NCBI RefSeq assembly: GCF_004011885.1
Contig: NZ_SBEF01000016.1
Coordinates: 1 to 64,000, forward strand
DNA from: Serratia microhaemolytica
GTDB taxonomy: Bacteria; Pseudomonadota; Gammaproteobacteria; Enterobacterales; Enterobacteriaceae
Direction: 5' to 3'
DNA length: 64,000 bases
Both the position numbers and the translations under genes were made by a program. The notes beneath the pieces are model-generated. The model was not told where the DNA came from. It saw only the letters and a list, made by a program, of their open reading frames with translations, and did not search any database. Positions 38,270 through 49,582 of this stretch are shown here, piece by piece (the first letter of the stretch is position 1; each line of letters starts with the position of its first letter).

Positions 38270-39398
38270 TGCAGGCGGTTTTTCCTGGCGTCGGTTACGG
38301 GCGCTGTGTATCAAAGAGACACGACAGATCCTGCGTGATCCCTCTAGTGGCCTGATTGCATTTGTGATCCCGCTGATATTGCTGTTTATCTTTGGCTATG
38401 GCATTAATCTTGATAGCAGCAAATTGCGCTTAGGAATTGTCATTGAACAGCCAAGCCGTGAAGGGCTAGAGTTGCTGCACAGTTTTACTGGGTCACCCTA
38501 TGTTGCCGCCACTGTCAGCCAGCAGCGTGAAGCGTTGCTGCCGTTACTGCAGGCTGGTAGCTTACGTGGTCTCCTGGTGATCCCGAGTGATTTTGCGGCA
38601 CGCATGGCGCGCCCGGGTGATCAGGCCGTGTTGCAGATCATCACGGATGGTAGTGAGCCGAATACAGCGAGTTTTATACAGGGCTATACCCGACAGATCT
38701 GGCAGTTGTGGCAGCAGCAGCACGCGCGTGATCAGGGACGTGAGCAGCGACAGTTAATTGAACTGGAATTGCGTTACTGGTTTAACTCGGCGGTAATTAG
38801 CCGTCATTTTATCATTCCTGGCGCAATCAGCATCATTATGACGGTGATTGGTGCGATCCTGACCTCGCTGGTGATGGCGCGTGAGTGGGAGCGCGGTACC
38901 ATGGAGGCACTGCTGTCGACTCCAATCAGCCGTACCGAACTGCTACTGTCGAAACTGCTGCCCTATTACCTGTTGGGGATCGGCGCGATGGCGCTCTGTA
39001 TGCTGGTGGCATTGGTAGCGCTTCAGGTGCCTTATCGCGGTTCATGGTTACTACTGTGGCTGGTCAGTTCGCTCTATCTCGCCTGTACACTCGGCATTGG
39101 GTTATTGATCTCAACCCTCACCCGCAACCAATTCAATGCGGCAATGGTGGCGCTGAATGTCGCTTTTCTGCCAGCGGTTATGCTGTCGGGCTATATTTTT
39201 CAAATCAGTAGTATGCCAACGGTGGTGCGAGCGATTAGCCAGTTTATCCCTGCACGCTACTTTGTCAGTGCGTTACAAACGCTATTTCTGGCCGGTAACA
39301 TTGTTAGCGTATTGATCACCAATCTGCTGTTTCTATCTGCCTCAGCACTGATTTTTCTCGGCTTTACTGCACTAAAAACCCAGCGCCGACTGGATTGA
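38262..39398 (+). CDS. ybhS: ABC exporter permease YbhS
   Basis: 378 residues from ATG 38262, which overlaps the ybhF stop; the upstream open frame to 38094 lies inside ybhF and is rejected. ABC-2 permease architecture: one N-terminal transmembrane helix ([19 protein letters not shown]), a large periplasmic domain of about 140 residues, and five C-terminal helices with the [24 protein letters not shown] signature. It pairs with YbhR as the membrane half of the exporter. Confidence 0.93.
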   Translation: MSDAGGFSWRRLRALCIKETRQILRDPSSGLIAFVIPLILLFIFGYGINLDSSKLRLGIVIEQPSREGLELLHSFTGSPYVAATVSQQREALLPLLQAGSLRGLLVIPSDFAARMARPGDQAVLQIITDGSEPNTASFIQGYTRQIWQLWQQQHARDQGREQRQLIELELRYWFNSAVISRHFIIPGAISIIMTVIGAILTSLVMAREWERGTMEALLSTPISRTELLLSKLLPYYLLGIGAMALCMLVALVALQVPYRGSWLLLWLVSSLYLACTLGIGLLISTLTRNQFNAAMVALNVAFLPAVMLSGYIFQISSMPTVVRAISQFIPARYFVSALQTLFLAGNIVSVLITNLLFLSASALIFLGFTALKTQRRLD

Positions 39399-39408
39399 GG
39401 GAGCAACC

Positions 39409-40515
39409 ATGTTTCACCGTCTGAGTACATTGATCATTAAAGAGCTGCAAACGCTACTCCGCAACCGTCAAACACGCACTATTTTGATTATGCCGGTGGT
39501 GCTGCAAGTACTGCTATTCCCGTTTGCTGCGACACTGGAAGTAACCAATGCGACAATTGCGATTTATAACCAGGATAGTGGCAGCCATGCACACGAATTG
39601 ACTCAGCGCTTCGCCAAGGCCAGCGCCTTCTCGCATCTTCTGCTGCTATCGAGTGCCGCACAGATCAAACCGACGATTGATAACCAACGGGCACTGTTGG
39701 TGATCCAGTTTCCGATTGACTTTTCGCGTCGTATTGAGCGAGGGGAAACGGCATCGTTACAGGTGATCCTCGATGGGCGTAACTCTAACAGCGCTCAGAT
39801 TGCCGCTAATTACCTGCAACAGATAGTTTTCGATTATCAGAAGCAACTTATTGGTAGTAAAGAAAAAAACAACAACAGCCAGTTAGTGGTGCGTCACTGG
39901 TATAACCCGAATTTGGATTATAAATGGTTTGTTGTACCCTCCTTAATTGCGTTGATCACCTCTATTGGTGTGATGATTGTCACTTCGCTCTCTGTCGCCC
40001 GTGAGCGCGAGCAGGGGACACTGGAGCAATTGTTAGTGTCGCCACTAACAACCTGGCAGATCTTTATCGGCAAAGCAGTTCCGGCATTGATTGTCGCCAC
40101 CTTTCAGGCATCGATTGTGCTAGTGATTGGTATTTTTGGTTTCCAAATCCCGTTCGCTGGCTCGCTGTGGCTATTTTACGCCACCATGCTGGTCTATGGT
40201 TGCTCGCTGATCGGTGTTGGATTGCTGATTTCAGCGATATGTACCACACAACAACAAGCATTGATTGGCGTTTTTGTCTTTATCATGCCAGCTATTCTGC
40301 TCTCTGGTTACGTGGCGCCGGTGGAGAATATGCCGCTCTGGTTACAACAAATCACTTGGCTTAATCCGATCCGCCATTTCACTGAGATTAGCAAACAGAT
40401 TTATCTAAAAGATGCCGCGATTGCTATTGTTTGGCACAACCTGTGGCCACTGCTGGTCATCACATTTGCTACCAGCAGTGCGGCTTATATTATCTTTCGG
40501 CGTAAGGTTGCTTGA
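39409..40515 (+). CDS. ybhR: ABC exporter permease YbhR
   Basis: 368 residues, ABC-2 permease paralogous to YbhS, starting 10 nt after its stop with GGGAGC upstream. One N-terminal membrane segment, a periplasmic domain, then the [32 protein letters not shown] signature and terminal helices. Last gene of ybhGFSR; no intrinsic terminator is evident in the 168 nt before aqpZ. Confidence 0.93.
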   Translation: MFHRLSTLIIKELQTLLRNRQTRTILIMPVVLQVLLFPFAATLEVTNATIAIYNQDSGSHAHELTQRFAKASAFSHLLLLSSAAQIKPTIDNQRALLVIQFPIDFSRRIERGETASLQVILDGRNSNSAQIAANYLQQIVFDYQKQLIGSKEKNNNSQLVVRHWYNPNLDYKWFVVPSLIALITSIGVMIVTSLSVAREREQGTLEQLLVSPLTTWQIFIGKAVPALIVATFQASIVLVIGIFGFQIPFAGSLWLFYATMLVYGCSLIGVGLLISAICTTQQQALIGVFVFIMPAILLSGYVAPVENMPLWLQQITWLNPIRHFTEISKQIYLKDAAIAIVWHNLWPLLVITFATSSAAYIIFRRKVA

Positions 40516-40683
40516 GCAGCATACTGGTCAGGTCAATTGATCTGCGATGTGACACACTTCAGTTGCCTGCTAGCACAACGTAAAGCTGGTTGACAGTGAC
40601 GCAGATCACATAGCAGAATGCGCCGGCATTAATGCTATTTTTTAATTTTAAATTCTGTTTTTTCTGTTTCACTTGGGAAATAT

Positions 40684-41379
40684 ATGTCAAAAAAACTATT
40701 TGCTGAATTTTTCGGCACCTTTTGGTTAGTGTTTGGTGGTTGTGGTAGCGCAGTGCTGGCGGCAGCGTTTCCACAGTTAGGGATTGGTTTTGTCGGTGTC
40801 TCTCTCGCTTTTGGTCTTACCGTGGTGACAATGGCTTATGCGGTTGGTCACATTTCTGGCGGTCATTTTAACCCTGCAGTTACCCTCGGACTCCTTGCTG
40901 GTGGACGCATCTCTGCCAAAACGGTGTTGCCTTACATCGTGGCACAACTGGCTGGTGGTATTGCTGCGGCGGCGGTGCTGTACTGCGTCGCCAGTGGTAA
41001 AGCCGGTTTTGATGTCACAGCCAGCGGATTTGCGGCAAACGGCTACGCTGAACATTCGCCCGGTGGTTTTTCACTGCAAGCTGCTATCGTTATCGAGCTG
41101 GTATTGACCGCATTCTTCCTGCTGGTGATCCACGGAGCGACTGATAAGCGTGCGCCAGCTGGATTTGCGCCACTGGCAATTGGTCTGGCATTAACCCTGA
41201 TCCATCTGATCAGCATTCCGGTGACCAATACATCTGTTAACCCGGCACGTAGCCTCGCGGTAGCACTGTTCCAAGGTACTTGGGCATTGCAACAACTGTG
41301 GCTGTTCCTGCTGGTACCGGTGATTGGTGCGGTAATTGGTGGTTTGGTCTACCGTTATCTGCTTGAGCAGAAGCAGTAA
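40684..41379 (+). CDS. aqpZ: Aquaporin Z
   Basis: 231 residues, the size of E. coli AqpZ. A tetrameric water channel in the inner membrane with six transmembrane helices and two half-helices carrying NPA motifs: HFNPAVTLG near residue 63 and [10 protein letters not shown] near residue 186. The residues around the second NPA and the ar/R arginine (NPAR) are intact. It is convergent with RyhB and the dolP operon. Confidence 0.96.
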   Translation: MSKKLFAEFFGTFWLVFGGCGSAVLAAAFPQLGIGFVGVSLAFGLTVVTMAYAVGHISGGHFNPAVTLGLLAGGRISAKTVLPYIVAQLAGGIAAAAVLYCVASGKAGFDVTASGFAANGYAEHSPGGFSLQAAIVIELVLTAFFLLVIHGATDKRAPAGFAPLAIGLALTLIHLISIPVTNTSVNPARSLAVALFQGTWALQQLWLFLLVPVIGAVIGGLVYRYLLEQKQ

Positions 41380-41504
41380 CTGAGTGGGTTGGCAACGGTG
41401 CGATGATTGATAGTAATATTGTTATCAATCAATTATCGCTGCTGTCAGTGATCAACGCTTGCGAGCGGTGCTATTGTACCGCTCAATACTCGTGGGATGC
41501 GGGT

Positions 41505-41605
41505 AAAAAAAAGCCAGCATAAGCTGGCTAAACAGATACTGGAAGCAATATGAGCAATGTCGTACTGAACGACGCCTGGTTACAGGGAGCCAGACGTCTG
41601 CTAGT
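41505..41605 (-). ncRNA. ryhB: RyhB iron-responsive small RNA
   Basis: The minus strand carries the RyhB core ACGACATTGCTCATATTGCT followed by TCCAGTAT and then a terminator hairpin AGCCAGC/GCTGGCT with eight T (41505-41512). Core and terminator closely match E. coli RyhB, which represses iron-using proteins with Hfq when iron is low. The 5' part, about 40 nt, differs and can form its own stem (AGACG/CGTC). The start is inferred 7 nt after the -10 box. In E. coli ryhB lies between yhhX and yhhY; here it is between aqpZ and dolP. Confidence 0.9.
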
Positions 41606-41607
41606 CA

Positions 41608-41640
41608 GTTAATAGTAATCATTATCATTTAATAATGCAA
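41608..41640 (-). promoter_or_regulatory. ryhB promoter with Fur box
   Basis: On the minus strand TTGCAT (41635-41640), a 17-nt spacer and TACTAT (41612-41617). A Fur box covers the spacer and -10 box: plus-strand GTTAATAGTAATCATTATC (41608-41626) matches the 19-bp consensus at 16 positions. This predicts iron repression of the RNA. Confidence 0.88.
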
Positions 41641-41655
41641 TCTGTTTTCGTCATA

Positions 41656-42231
41656 TCACTTTAGATAAACAAATGCTTTGGTCACTCTGCGTACTCCGCT
41701 AACTTGACTGGCCACTTGAGCGGCGGTCTGCCCCTCTTTTTCTGTCACCAATCCCAATAGAAAAACTTCTCCATTTTCAGTGATCACCTTGATATTGGTT
41801 GACTGCACATTCTCCGTGGTGAGCAGTTGAGAACGCACTTTGGCGGTGATCCAAGCGTCGGAAGAGGCGGTACTGAAAGTGACTGGCGTTCCTAAACGCA
41901 GCTCGTTGTGTACTTCTGCCACTCCCTCAACCGCTTTGCTGATTTCGCTGGCGCGCTGGATCAGCGCACTGCTAGGAGCTTGGCCAGTCAGCAGCACATT
42001 GCTCTGGTAGGCGGTGGTGATCACTCGCGCCTGCTCTTTAAGCTGTAGATCGCGCGCCAACGCAGTAGCAACACGTGCTTCTAGGGTGCTGTCATCAATT
42101 TGTCGTCCCATAGTGCGTGGATCGGTTGCTGTTTTAGCAACAACAGCGGCACCGCCAGCCACCAATCCTGCGACACAGCCCTGTAGCAATAGGCTGCCTG
42201 CCAAAATAGCCAGTGAGGCTTTTAGCTTCAT
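41656..42231 (-). CDS. dolP: Outer membrane lipoprotein DolP (YraP)
   Basis: 191 residues from ATG 42231 (AAGGAGC upstream). Signal peptide with lipobox LQGC (Cys about residue 19), then two BON domains: LEARVATALARDLQL to LRLGTPV, and DAWITAKVRSQLLTTENVQS to the end. It binds anionic phospholipids, acts at division sites and supports outer-membrane integrity and BAM function; sigma-E controlled in E. coli. It lies 13 nt after diaA, last gene of lpoA-yraN-diaA-dolP. Confidence 0.95.
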   Translation of the reverse strand: MKLKASLAILAGSLLLQGCVAGLVAGGAAVVAKTATDPRTMGRQIDDSTLEARVATALARDLQLKEQARVITTAYQSNVLLTGQAPSSALIQRASEISKAVEGVAEVHNELRLGTPVTFSTASSDAWITAKVRSQLLTTENVQSTNIKVITENGEVFLLGLVTEKEGQTAAQVASQVSGVRRVTKAFVYLK

Positions 42232-42244
42232 TCTTATCAGCTCC

Positions 42245-42835
42245 TTAGTGATCCTGATGAGGAAATAGAGTGTGATCAATCAGATCACATAAACAGTTCA
42301 CCGTCAGCATGTGCATCTCTTCGATACGTGCGCAACGGTGAGAAGGGGTGCGTATTTCCACATCCTGTGGGCCAAGTAGGCCAGCCAGTTCACCGCCATC
42401 ATGGCCGGTCAACGCGACAATGGTCATATCGCGTGTGACGGCAGCTTCGACCGCTTTGACAATATCGCGACTGTTACCACGGGTTGAGATTGCTAACAGC
42501 ACATCACCAGCTTGCCCGAGTGCACGCACCTGTTTGGCGTAGATCTCCTCATGCAGGCGATCATTACCAATCGCGGTCAGTACCACGTTGTCGGCATTCA
42601 GCGCAATGGCTGGCAGGCTTGGGCGTTCAGTCTCGAAGCGATTGAGCATACAAGCGGCAAATTGCTGTGCGTTGGCCGCTGATGCACCATTGCCGCAGCA
42701 AAGCACTTTATTGCCATTTAACAGTGACTGTACCAGCACCATTGCTGCGCGAGAGATGGCATCGGGCAATGCCTCGGCTGCAGCAATCTGGGTTTGAATA
42801 CTTTCGGTAAAACAGGCTTTGATTCTCTCTAGCAC
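42245..42835 (-). CDS. diaA: DnaA initiator-associating protein DiaA
   Basis: 196 residues with a SIS (sugar isomerase) fold: [23 protein letters not shown] near residues 42-64 and [20 protein letters not shown] near 110-129. DiaA binds several DnaA molecules and promotes timely initiation at oriC. The SIS paralogue GmhA is similar, but the lpoA-yraN-diaA-dolP context and sequence support DiaA. It starts 48 nt after yraN. Confidence 0.95.
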   Translation of the reverse strand: MLERIKACFTESIQTQIAAAEALPDAISRAAMVLVQSLLNGNKVLCCGNGASAANAQQFAACMLNRFETERPSLPAIALNADNVVLTAIGNDRLHEEIYAKQVRALGQAGDVLLAISTRGNSRDIVKAVEAAVTRDMTIVALTGHDGGELAGLLGPQDVEIRTPSHRCARIEEMHMLTVNCLCDLIDHTLFPHQDH

Positions 42836-42883
42836 GTTAGCTTAATCCATTGGCAGTATGATTAAACACACTGTTTTAATTGG

Positions 42884-43249
42884 TTAAAAAACTGGTGAGT
42901 CTGCATTGAAGGCATTCGGTATCCATTCTAACAGGCCGCCAGTAATCGCTAAAACATCAAAACGGCAAGATGATGTGTCAAAACTGGCACCACGCCTTGC
43001 CAGCCATACCGCCGCCGTGTGTAGTAACCGCTGCTGTTTCTGGTAGGTGACGCTACTGGCGGCATCACCAAAGCTGGCGCTGCGCCGGTAGCGTACTTCA
43101 ACAAATACCCACGTGTGACCGTCACGCATGATCAAGTCGATTTCACCACCACGCACACTGACATTAGCGGCGCTGAAGGTGAGGCCAGCCTGTTCCAGAT
43201 ACTGGCGAGCCAGATTTTCGTAGCTTGCCCCCTTGGAACGTTGGCTCAT
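42884..43249 (-). CDS. yraN: UPF0102 family protein YraN
   Basis: 121 residues with a nuclease-like fold: the [10 protein letters not shown] and VFVEVRYR motifs near residues 34-56 are those of the UPF0102/Holliday-junction resolvase-like family. The biochemical role is not established. The start overlaps the lpoA stop by 4 nt (ATGA), so translation is coupled. Confidence 0.92.
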   Translation of the reverse strand: MSQRSKGASYENLARQYLEQAGLTFSAANVSVRGGEIDLIMRDGHTWVFVEVRYRRSASFGDAASSVTYQKQQRLLHTAAVWLARRGASFDTSSCRFDVLAITGGLLEWIPNAFNADSPVF

Positions 43250-45240
43250 AGCACACTGACAATGCTACCTTGGCGATACTGTAGCCAAGTAAGTTTACGG
43301 TTGATAACGCAATGCGGTGCGGCAGTAAGCAGACCGGTCGCGCCACTTAACTGGAAGCCAGGCAATTGGCGCAGTTGGTCGAAATGGTTGGCCAACTTCC
43401 AAGCATCGATACCCATGGCATACAGCCGCACCAGCGAATAGTCATTATTAAACTGACGGCTTGCCTGCTGCTGTAACGCTGGATCGGCACCGGCCAGCAG
43501 TGGAATTTCGCTAAACTGTAATCCCTCCATTTCCAAGCGGAAATCGGCACCGCTGCTTGCCTGATAACTGCGTGAACTGGCAAACAGCGCCGGTTTGGTA
43601 CCGGAGGTGGTATTCATATCAATCATCGGTTTGATCAGGGTAAGTTGATCCTGATTGGCGACAATATAAACGGCATCAATCAGCGGTGCGGCTAACTCAG
43701 CGGTTATTGCGCTAGTGACTAGCGGTGTGGGGTTGAGCACCGGTGTGCCGGTCATGTTGATACCACGGCTGATCATTTGGCGCAATTCTTGTGCCGAACC
43801 GATGTTCTGCTGCAATACGGTCTGCCCACCCAACTGTTGCCATTGGTGGTTGAACGCTCTGGCGATGCGTTGGCCAAATTCACCCTGTGGCAGTAACAGC
43901 AAGGGTTGTCGTTTCTGCTGTTGCCAAATGTGGCGTGCGGCATCACGCGCTTCATCTTCTGGCGACAGCGCAAAGTAGCAGATATTGCCTTGATCGCGCG
44001 GCTGCTCTAACTGATTGAGAGCCAATATATTGAGCGATGTTTTCAGGCTTGCCAGTTGCTCAACATCCGTTTTCAGCAACGGGCCGACCAGCAGTGTAGC
44101 ACCATCACGTTGGGCTTGGGCGACCAGTGTTGCCAGCGGTTGGCTGGTGGTATCGTAAACTCTTACCGAACCAGCATGCGTTGGTGTACGGGTTGTGTTG
44201 TGATTGATGCTGGTATTGAGTGTCGCACCGCCTACCAGTGCGGGTGCAAACTGCGCGATCAACTCATCCAGATTTATCTGCTCTGCTGCTGGTTCACTAC
44301 GGCTTGTCAGGCTATTGTTGACCGGTACACTGGCAGTGGCCGCTTCAGTACTGGTTGGGTTAGTTGTGGCGGGCTGTGTTAACCCCATCTGCGCCGCGAC
44401 AAATCCCTGCTCGATAGCGTCGGAAAATATCTTCGCTTGGCCATTCAGTGGTAGCAATAGCGCAATTTTGGCACTGGAGGTATCGCTACCATAAAGCAGT
44501 AACTCGAGTCCAGCCGGCAGTTTTCTACTGGCTGGATTGTCTGGATAACGAATACGCCATTCGTCGAGTGCGGCGGATAACTGCACAGTGTCATACTGAT
44601 TTTCGCGGTAGATACGCAACAAATCCAGCCAGCCCAGCAGCACATTTTCATTGGCATAAATAGCCATGCTACTCAACTGCCCGGGGGTTAAACCCAGCAG
44701 AGTCTGCCAAGTTTTGTCCAAGTTATATTGGTGTGCTTTACCGCTTAAGAGAGTCTCCTGACCAATATAGGCACGCAGTAATGGCAGTGAGGCAGAGTCT
44801 TGGTTAGCGCTGATCAGCACCTGATAAAAACGCTTGAGTTGATTGTGTGCCAACAGACTGCGGTCAATCCGTTCAGCTGATTTGATTGCCGCTGGCGTTT
44901 CGCCGCTGACAAGTTGTAACTCGGCGAGTAGTAGCTGACGCTCTTGTTGCTGGATGGCGCTCATATAACCGGGCAGGTTATTGAGCAGCGAATTGGCCTG
45001 GTTGAGCTGACCTTCACGAATTAATGCGCGGATCGCGAGCAGTTGCCAGTCTGTCTTGTGTTCTGCGCTACTCTGCTGCCAGCGTTGCAGATAATAGTCA
45101 GAACGGGCAGCGGCTTCATTCTGGATATTGGGGGGTTGATATTGTGGCGCACTCCCCTGACAGCCAGCCAACAGTAACGCAATCAGCATGACGGGCATTA
45201 ATCGCCCTATTTTAAGCGGGGAGAAGGTTGAGGAAAGCAT
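43246..45240 (-). CDS. lpoA: Penicillin-binding protein activator LpoA
   Basis: 664 residues from ATG 45240. Lipoprotein signal with lipobox LAGC (Cys about residue 27). An N-terminal TPR-like domain (to about residue 255) is joined to a C-terminal periplasmic-binding-like domain. The low-complexity Thr/Ala/Ser linker near residues 290-320 is where LpoA proteins vary most. It sits in the outer membrane and activates the transpeptidase PBP1a. In E. coli rsmI is divergent upstream; here tyrB takes that place, marking a rearrangement. Confidence 0.93.
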   Translation of the reverse strand: MLSSTFSPLKIGRLMPVMLIALLLAGCQGSAPQYQPPNIQNEAAARSDYYLQRWQQSSAEHKTDWQLLAIRALIREGQLNQANSLLNNLPGYMSAIQQQERQLLLAELQLVSGETPAAIKSAERIDRSLLAHNQLKRFYQVLISANQDSASLPLLRAYIGQETLLSGKAHQYNLDKTWQTLLGLTPGQLSSMAIYANENVLLGWLDLLRIYRENQYDTVQLSAALDEWRIRYPDNPASRKLPAGLELLLYGSDTSSAKIALLLPLNGQAKIFSDAIEQGFVAAQMGLTQPATTNPTSTEAATASVPVNNSLTSRSEPAAEQINLDELIAQFAPALVGGATLNTSINHNTTRTPTHAGSVRVYDTTSQPLATLVAQAQRDGATLLVGPLLKTDVEQLASLKTSLNILALNQLEQPRDQGNICYFALSPEDEARDAARHIWQQQKRQPLLLLPQGEFGQRIARAFNHQWQQLGGQTVLQQNIGSAQELRQMISRGINMTGTPVLNPTPLVTSAITAELAAPLIDAVYIVANQDQLTLIKPMIDMNTTSGTKPALFASSRSYQASSGADFRLEMEGLQFSEIPLLAGADPALQQQASRQFNNDYSLVRLYAMGIDAWKLANHFDQLRQLPGFQLSGATGLLTAAPHCVINRKLTWLQYRQGSIVSVL

Positions 45241-45456
45241 ACCGAGTCCAGTGATATTTTTACAAAGATGCCTAATCTTAAATCGGTGATGCTGATGAAA
45301 CAACTAAAGTATCAATTAACACTGGATTAACTGAAATACTGCGAGAGAAATAGCAACAATTGTCGCCTACATGCAACTCGAATTATTTAGAGTATAGTGA
45401 CCAGCGATACCGTGAACCGCCCTTATCACCGTAGGGGAAAACCAGGAGAATGAACC

Positions 45457-46650
45457 ATGTTCCAACATGTTGATGCCTATGCCGGTGACCCGATTTTGTC
45501 ACTGATGGAGACATTCAAAGCCGATCCTAGAGCCAGTAAGGTAAACTTGAGCATCGGGCTTTACTATAATGAACAAGGCATTATCCCGCAGTTGCACGCT
45601 GTGGGTGCTGCTAAAACGGTATTAAACCGTGCTGCACAGAGTGGTTCACTCTATCTGCCAATGGAAGGGCTTGCAGCTTACCGCAGCGCGATTCAGTCAC
45701 TGCTGTTTGGTGCAGAGCACCCAATGCTACAGCAGGGGCGAGTGGTGACAATTCAGACTGTCGGTGGTTCTGGTGCATTGAAAGTCGGAGCCGATTTTCT
45801 ACAGAGCTATTTCCCCAACTCACAGGTTTGGGTCAGTGATCCGACTTGGGAAAATCATGTTGCTATCTTTGCTGGTGCCGGTTTTAAGGTAAACAGTTAC
45901 CCCTATTTTGATAGCGAAAAACGCGGCGTTAACTTCAGCGCGATGTTGAACAGCTTGCAGCAGTTACCGCCACAGAGCATTGTGTTGCTGCACCCTTGCT
46001 GCCACAACCCAACCGGTTCTGATTTGACCACAGCACAGTGGGATCAGGTGATCAAGATTTTGACGGAGCGCGAATTGATCCCGTTTCTTGATATCGCTTA
46101 CCAAGGTTTTGGTGTCGGCATGGAGCAGGATGCCTATGCCATTCGAGCGGTTGCAGCGGCTGGCTTACCCTGTTTGGTCAGCAACTCATTTTCCAAGATC
46201 TTCTCACTGTATGGTGAGCGTGTCGGTGGGCTTTCGGTGGTGTGCGAGAGCGCTGCTACGGCTGAGCGGGTGCTTGGACAGTTAAAAGCGACGGTGCGTC
46301 GTAATTACTCCAGCCCACCCAATTTTGGTGCCCAGTTGGTCGCCACTGTACTGAATGATACACAACTGAAAGCGGCCTGGTTGGCGGAAGTTGAGGAGAT
46401 GCGCAGCCGCATCCTGCATATGCGCCAAGTACTGGTTGCTAGCCTGAAAAGCACACTGCCAGATCGTAACTTCGACTACCTGCTCGAGCAGCGTGGCATG
46501 TTCAGTTATACCGGTTTCACAGCGGCTCAGGTGGATCGCCTGCGGGAAGAGTTTGCTGTCTACCTGATCCACACTGGTCGTATGTGTGTGGCAGGGCTGA
46601 ATCAGCATAATGTGCAACAGGTGGCGGCCGCGTTTGCCGCTGTGCAGTAA
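45457..46650 (+). CDS. tyrB: Aromatic-amino-acid aminotransferase TyrB
   Basis: 397 residues. A PLP enzyme that makes phenylalanine and tyrosine from their keto acids and also acts on leucine and aspartate. The PLP lysine is in [17 protein letters not shown] near residue 247. [18 protein letters not shown] near the N-terminus and [14 protein letters not shown] near 285 separate it from AspC. AGGAG precedes the ATG. I looked for TyrR boxes in 45304-45456 and saw none convincing. A hairpin (CAGCAGGC/GCCTGCTG, 46705-46731) lies between it and convergent ygcE. Confidence 0.93.
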   Translation: MFQHVDAYAGDPILSLMETFKADPRASKVNLSIGLYYNEQGIIPQLHAVGAAKTVLNRAAQSGSLYLPMEGLAAYRSAIQSLLFGAEHPMLQQGRVVTIQTVGGSGALKVGADFLQSYFPNSQVWVSDPTWENHVAIFAGAGFKVNSYPYFDSEKRGVNFSAMLNSLQQLPPQSIVLLHPCCHNPTGSDLTTAQWDQVIKILTERELIPFLDIAYQGFGVGMEQDAYAIRAVAAAGLPCLVSNSFSKIFSLYGERVGGLSVVCESAATAERVLGQLKATVRRNYSSPPNFGAQLVATVLNDTQLKAAWLAEVEEMRSRILHMRQVLVASLKSTLPDRNFDYLLEQRGMFSYTGFTAAQVDRLREEFAVYLIHTGRMCVAGLNQHNVQQVAAAFAAVQ

Positions 46651-46739
46651 AACACAGCGCCAGGTTGTGGAGTATTTATCACGCGCCACCAAGCACCTCA
46701 GTATCAGCAGGCAGTGTTGCCACGCCTGCTGAACGGGGA

Positions 46740-48188
46740 CTAATCAACCAGCGGGCTCAATGCCTGTAACAGCGGATCGAGATGCTGGTTGACCTGCTGA
46801 TAAACCTGCTGATTAAGTTGGTTATAGAAATGGTGATGTTCCATGTTTGGCAGAAAGCGATCACCGATCCGCACCAGCTTTTCTGCCGCCTGCTCATAAT
46901 CGTTAAACACCTGCATCGCCATACCGGCATTGATTGCACAACCCACCGCTGCTGAACCCTTCATCTCATTACGACAAGCGGGAATACCAAACACATCGGC
47001 AAAGATCTGCATGAACAGATCACTGTTGGCTCCGCCACCAGAGATGATCAGACTCTTGAATGGGGTGTTCAACTCCTTTGCCATCTTATCCATATGGTTC
47101 TTCATGGTGAAGGCGATCCCTTCCAGCACCGAGCGATACATATGCGCACGGGTATGGCGACCATCAAAGCCGATCATCGCACCTTTCCGGAACTCCGCTT
47201 CTGAAGGGGGCGCCCAATCATGCACCGTGATCAGCCCCTCACAACCTGCAGGCACACGCTCGGCTTCCTGGTTGAGTAGCTCTTCGATACTGATACCCGC
47301 ATCATGTGCCTCCGAGACTGCGGCAGCACCAAACTGATCACGAAACCAGCTAATCGTCCACATACCACGCCGAACCCCCATACACTCATAGAGATAACGC
47401 CCGGGGATCGAAGCCTGGAATGGCCAGAAGTGCTGGGCATCTTTTACATTGGCGTGGCCATGCACCATCGCGCCGATATAGGTACCCAACGAGATCAACG
47501 CCACCCCTTCCGACAGCGAACCTGCTCCCAGCGCTTCGACCGCTTTGTCGTGCGCCGTTGCTACAACCGGCATACCGGCAGGAATACCGAGCTGCTGGCC
47601 GACTTGTGCTGTGATATGGCCGAGGATCTCTCCGGGCTTCACCAAATCAAATACTTGATCTCGGGTCAGATTACAGCTTTGCCAAAGCGCGACATCATCA
47701 CTCCAGTCAAGGCGATCATTATCCATCGGCCACCAACCGATATAGTTGGCACAGGTGTCTTTGAATTCGCCAGTCAGACGATGGGTGATGTAACCCGAGG
47801 TTGTGGTGACATATTTCACCCCACGATAGGCATCGATATATTCGTAGGGTTTATTCAGCCGCTTATCCATCCAGTTGATCACTGGATACGCCAACTCACC
47901 ATTCTCTTTCAGCAACACCCGGCAGCAACGCACAATACAGATACCCATTGCCAAAATATCGCGCGCACTGCCTCCACGGTCAGAAAAGCGTTGCATCACC
48001 CGACGAAAGGCGACCTTCAACGCATCCCAGAGATCATCATCCGGATGTTCAGCCAGCAGAGGTGCGGGAATATCCATCTTGCGTAACTGCTGTTTTCCCT
48101 CACAGATAGCGTTGCCATCGAGATCGAAAATCACCACTTTTGCGCTTTGAGTGCCGACATCTACACCCATTAAGTATTTGTTTTTCAT
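46740..48188 (-). CDS. ygcE: FGGY-family carbohydrate kinase YgcE
   Basis: 482 residues with the FGGY kinase fold: N-terminal phosphate-binding YLMGVDVGTQSAKVVIFDLDG, AHDKAVEALGAG near residue 208, and C-terminal ATP site ISGGGANSDLFMQIFADVFG near 386. FGGY kinases phosphorylate pentuloses, hexuloses, glycerol and similar polyols; the YgcE substrate is unknown. It lies 23 nt after yqcE in one minus-strand operon controlled from the yqcE-ygcW intergenic region. I infer that it phosphorylates a product of YgcU or YgcW. Confidence 0.88.
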   Translation of the reverse strand: MKNKYLMGVDVGTQSAKVVIFDLDGNAICEGKQQLRKMDIPAPLLAEHPDDDLWDALKVAFRRVMQRFSDRGGSARDILAMGICIVRCCRVLLKENGELAYPVINWMDKRLNKPYEYIDAYRGVKYVTTTSGYITHRLTGEFKDTCANYIGWWPMDNDRLDWSDDVALWQSCNLTRDQVFDLVKPGEILGHITAQVGQQLGIPAGMPVVATAHDKAVEALGAGSLSEGVALISLGTYIGAMVHGHANVKDAQHFWPFQASIPGRYLYECMGVRRGMWTISWFRDQFGAAAVSEAHDAGISIEELLNQEAERVPAGCEGLITVHDWAPPSEAEFRKGAMIGFDGRHTRAHMYRSVLEGIAFTMKNHMDKMAKELNTPFKSLIISGGGANSDLFMQIFADVFGIPACRNEMKGSAAVGCAINAGMAMQVFNDYEQAAEKLVRIGDRFLPNMEHHHFYNQLNQQVYQQVNQHLDPLLQALSPLVD

Positions 48189-48211
48189 CTGGTCACCATA
48201 ATTTCAAAGAA

Positions 48212-49495
48212 TCATCTGTTGGCCGTTTGGGCGACGTGCTCTTGTTTTTCGGCATGTTTAATATTGTTAAATAACAAGAAGGTAAACAGCAGCACCAGAC
48301 CGGTGGCGATCAAACCCATCAGCCACATATTGTGGTAGGCCTGCTCTGCTGGCAGGCTGTCTTGCCAGTGACCGATGATTGGATAGACAAAAACATCAGG
48401 CAGAAAGCCGATCACCGAACAGATACCGACGGTGGTGCCAAGGATATACTTGGGCGTCCTTGCTTCGCCGATACAGGCAAAATAGAGGCCGCGTGAGGCA
48501 TAACAGGTGAAAGCCAACATCAAGATCAAGCCGATACCGACCGCCACGGAGAGTGGCTTCTGATTGGTGATCAACAACACCGTCAGGCTGATCACGCTGA
48601 CCACCGCCAGCAGTTGGATCACCCGTGTTGGTGACTTCAGCCGAGTGTAGGTGGTGATCACCCCGCCGAGCGGGCCGCAAATAGCACGGAATATCTTATT
48701 GATCACAATACCCATATAACTGGCAGCCACCAGCGTCATGCCATACATTTCGGTCAGGTAGCTGGTTGAGTAGCTGAGGATGGCATAGATGGTATAAACG
48801 CCGAGAATAATCATGCTGCAATACCAAGTGGTGCTGATCTTCAGTACCAAAAAGATATCCTTAATATCGAACTTATGCTGCTCTTCATCTTGGTTGCTGG
48901 TGCTGGTAAAGCCATCACTCACCACAAACCAGCACAGCACACCTAACAGGATATAAACCCCGCTGTAGATCAGGATCACCGTCTTAAGACTGTTGGGATC
49001 TTCAGGTGCAAAGCGTGAAAACACCCACATGGTGAACACGGCCAGCGCCATCACCCCCACACCACGTAGCCCTTCCATCCAGCCCATGATTTTACCCTGT
49101 TCACTATGGTCACCGAGCAGTGAAGCGGCTTTGATCGACACCGACCACAGCATCAAAATAGTGGTGATCGCAAACACAACCTGAATCAGCACCATCACCC
49201 AGAATGGTGGATAGGTTGACATTAACACCCCCAATAAGCCGGTGACGATCATGGCACTGCTCATCATCTTTTTGTGTGAGAACTTATCGGCAATCACGCC
49301 ACTCGGGGCATAGAGAACAATTGCAGCAATACCGAACGTACTCATAATAAAACCAATTTCGGTATTGCTAAAGCCCATGAATTTAGCCATTGGAATTTGA
49401 TAAATGTAGCGCAGGTAGGCCAGATCGAAACTTACACCGCCGCTGATACTGATGATTGCCAGCGTCAACCAACGGTTATAACGATGTTTTTCCAT
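48212..49495 (-). CDS. yqcE: MFS transporter YqcE
   Basis: 427 residues with twelve predicted transmembrane helices. The loop after helix 2 reads GVIADKFSHKKMM, the MFS motif A pattern. YISGG-type N-terminus and SFDLAYLRYIYQIPMAKFMGFSN resemble YqcE/YihN-type sugar-phosphate or organic-anion transporters. AAGG lies shortly before ATG 49495. First gene of yqcE-ygcE, transcribed divergently from ygcW. The leader upstream carries a terminator-like hairpin. Substrate unknown. Confidence 0.85.
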   Translation of the reverse strand: MEKHRYNRWLTLAIISISGGVSFDLAYLRYIYQIPMAKFMGFSNTEIGFIMSTFGIAAIVLYAPSGVIADKFSHKKMMSSAMIVTGLLGVLMSTYPPFWVMVLIQVVFAITTILMLWSVSIKAASLLGDHSEQGKIMGWMEGLRGVGVMALAVFTMWVFSRFAPEDPNSLKTVILIYSGVYILLGVLCWFVVSDGFTSTSNQDEEQHKFDIKDIFLVLKISTTWYCSMIILGVYTIYAILSYSTSYLTEMYGMTLVAASYMGIVINKIFRAICGPLGGVITTYTRLKSPTRVIQLLAVVSVISLTVLLITNQKPLSVAVGIGLILMLAFTCYASRGLYFACIGEARTPKYILGTTVGICSVIGFLPDVFVYPIIGHWQDSLPAEQAYHNMWLMGLIATGLVLLFTFLLFNNIKHAEKQEHVAQTANR

Positions 49496-49582
49496 GGTAA
49501 GGTTCCGTGTAAATATACCGCTTGTTTTTCATCTTGCCAGTACTGACAGTATGAAAAATAGCTTGGGTATAGATGATTAAAC

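Noticed and set aside
41505-41532. AGCCAGC/GCTGGCT hairpin with T8 first read as the dolP terminator
   Set aside because: It is the terminator of the RyhB RNA that lies between dolP and aqpZ; dolP read-through could still use it.
45304-45456. TyrR boxes before tyrB
   Set aside because: No TGTAAA-N6-TTTACA-like palindrome was visible.
47304-48086. 260-codon plus-strand open frame
   Set aside because: Lies antisense within ygcE, a clear FGGY kinase; the translation has no recognisable domain.
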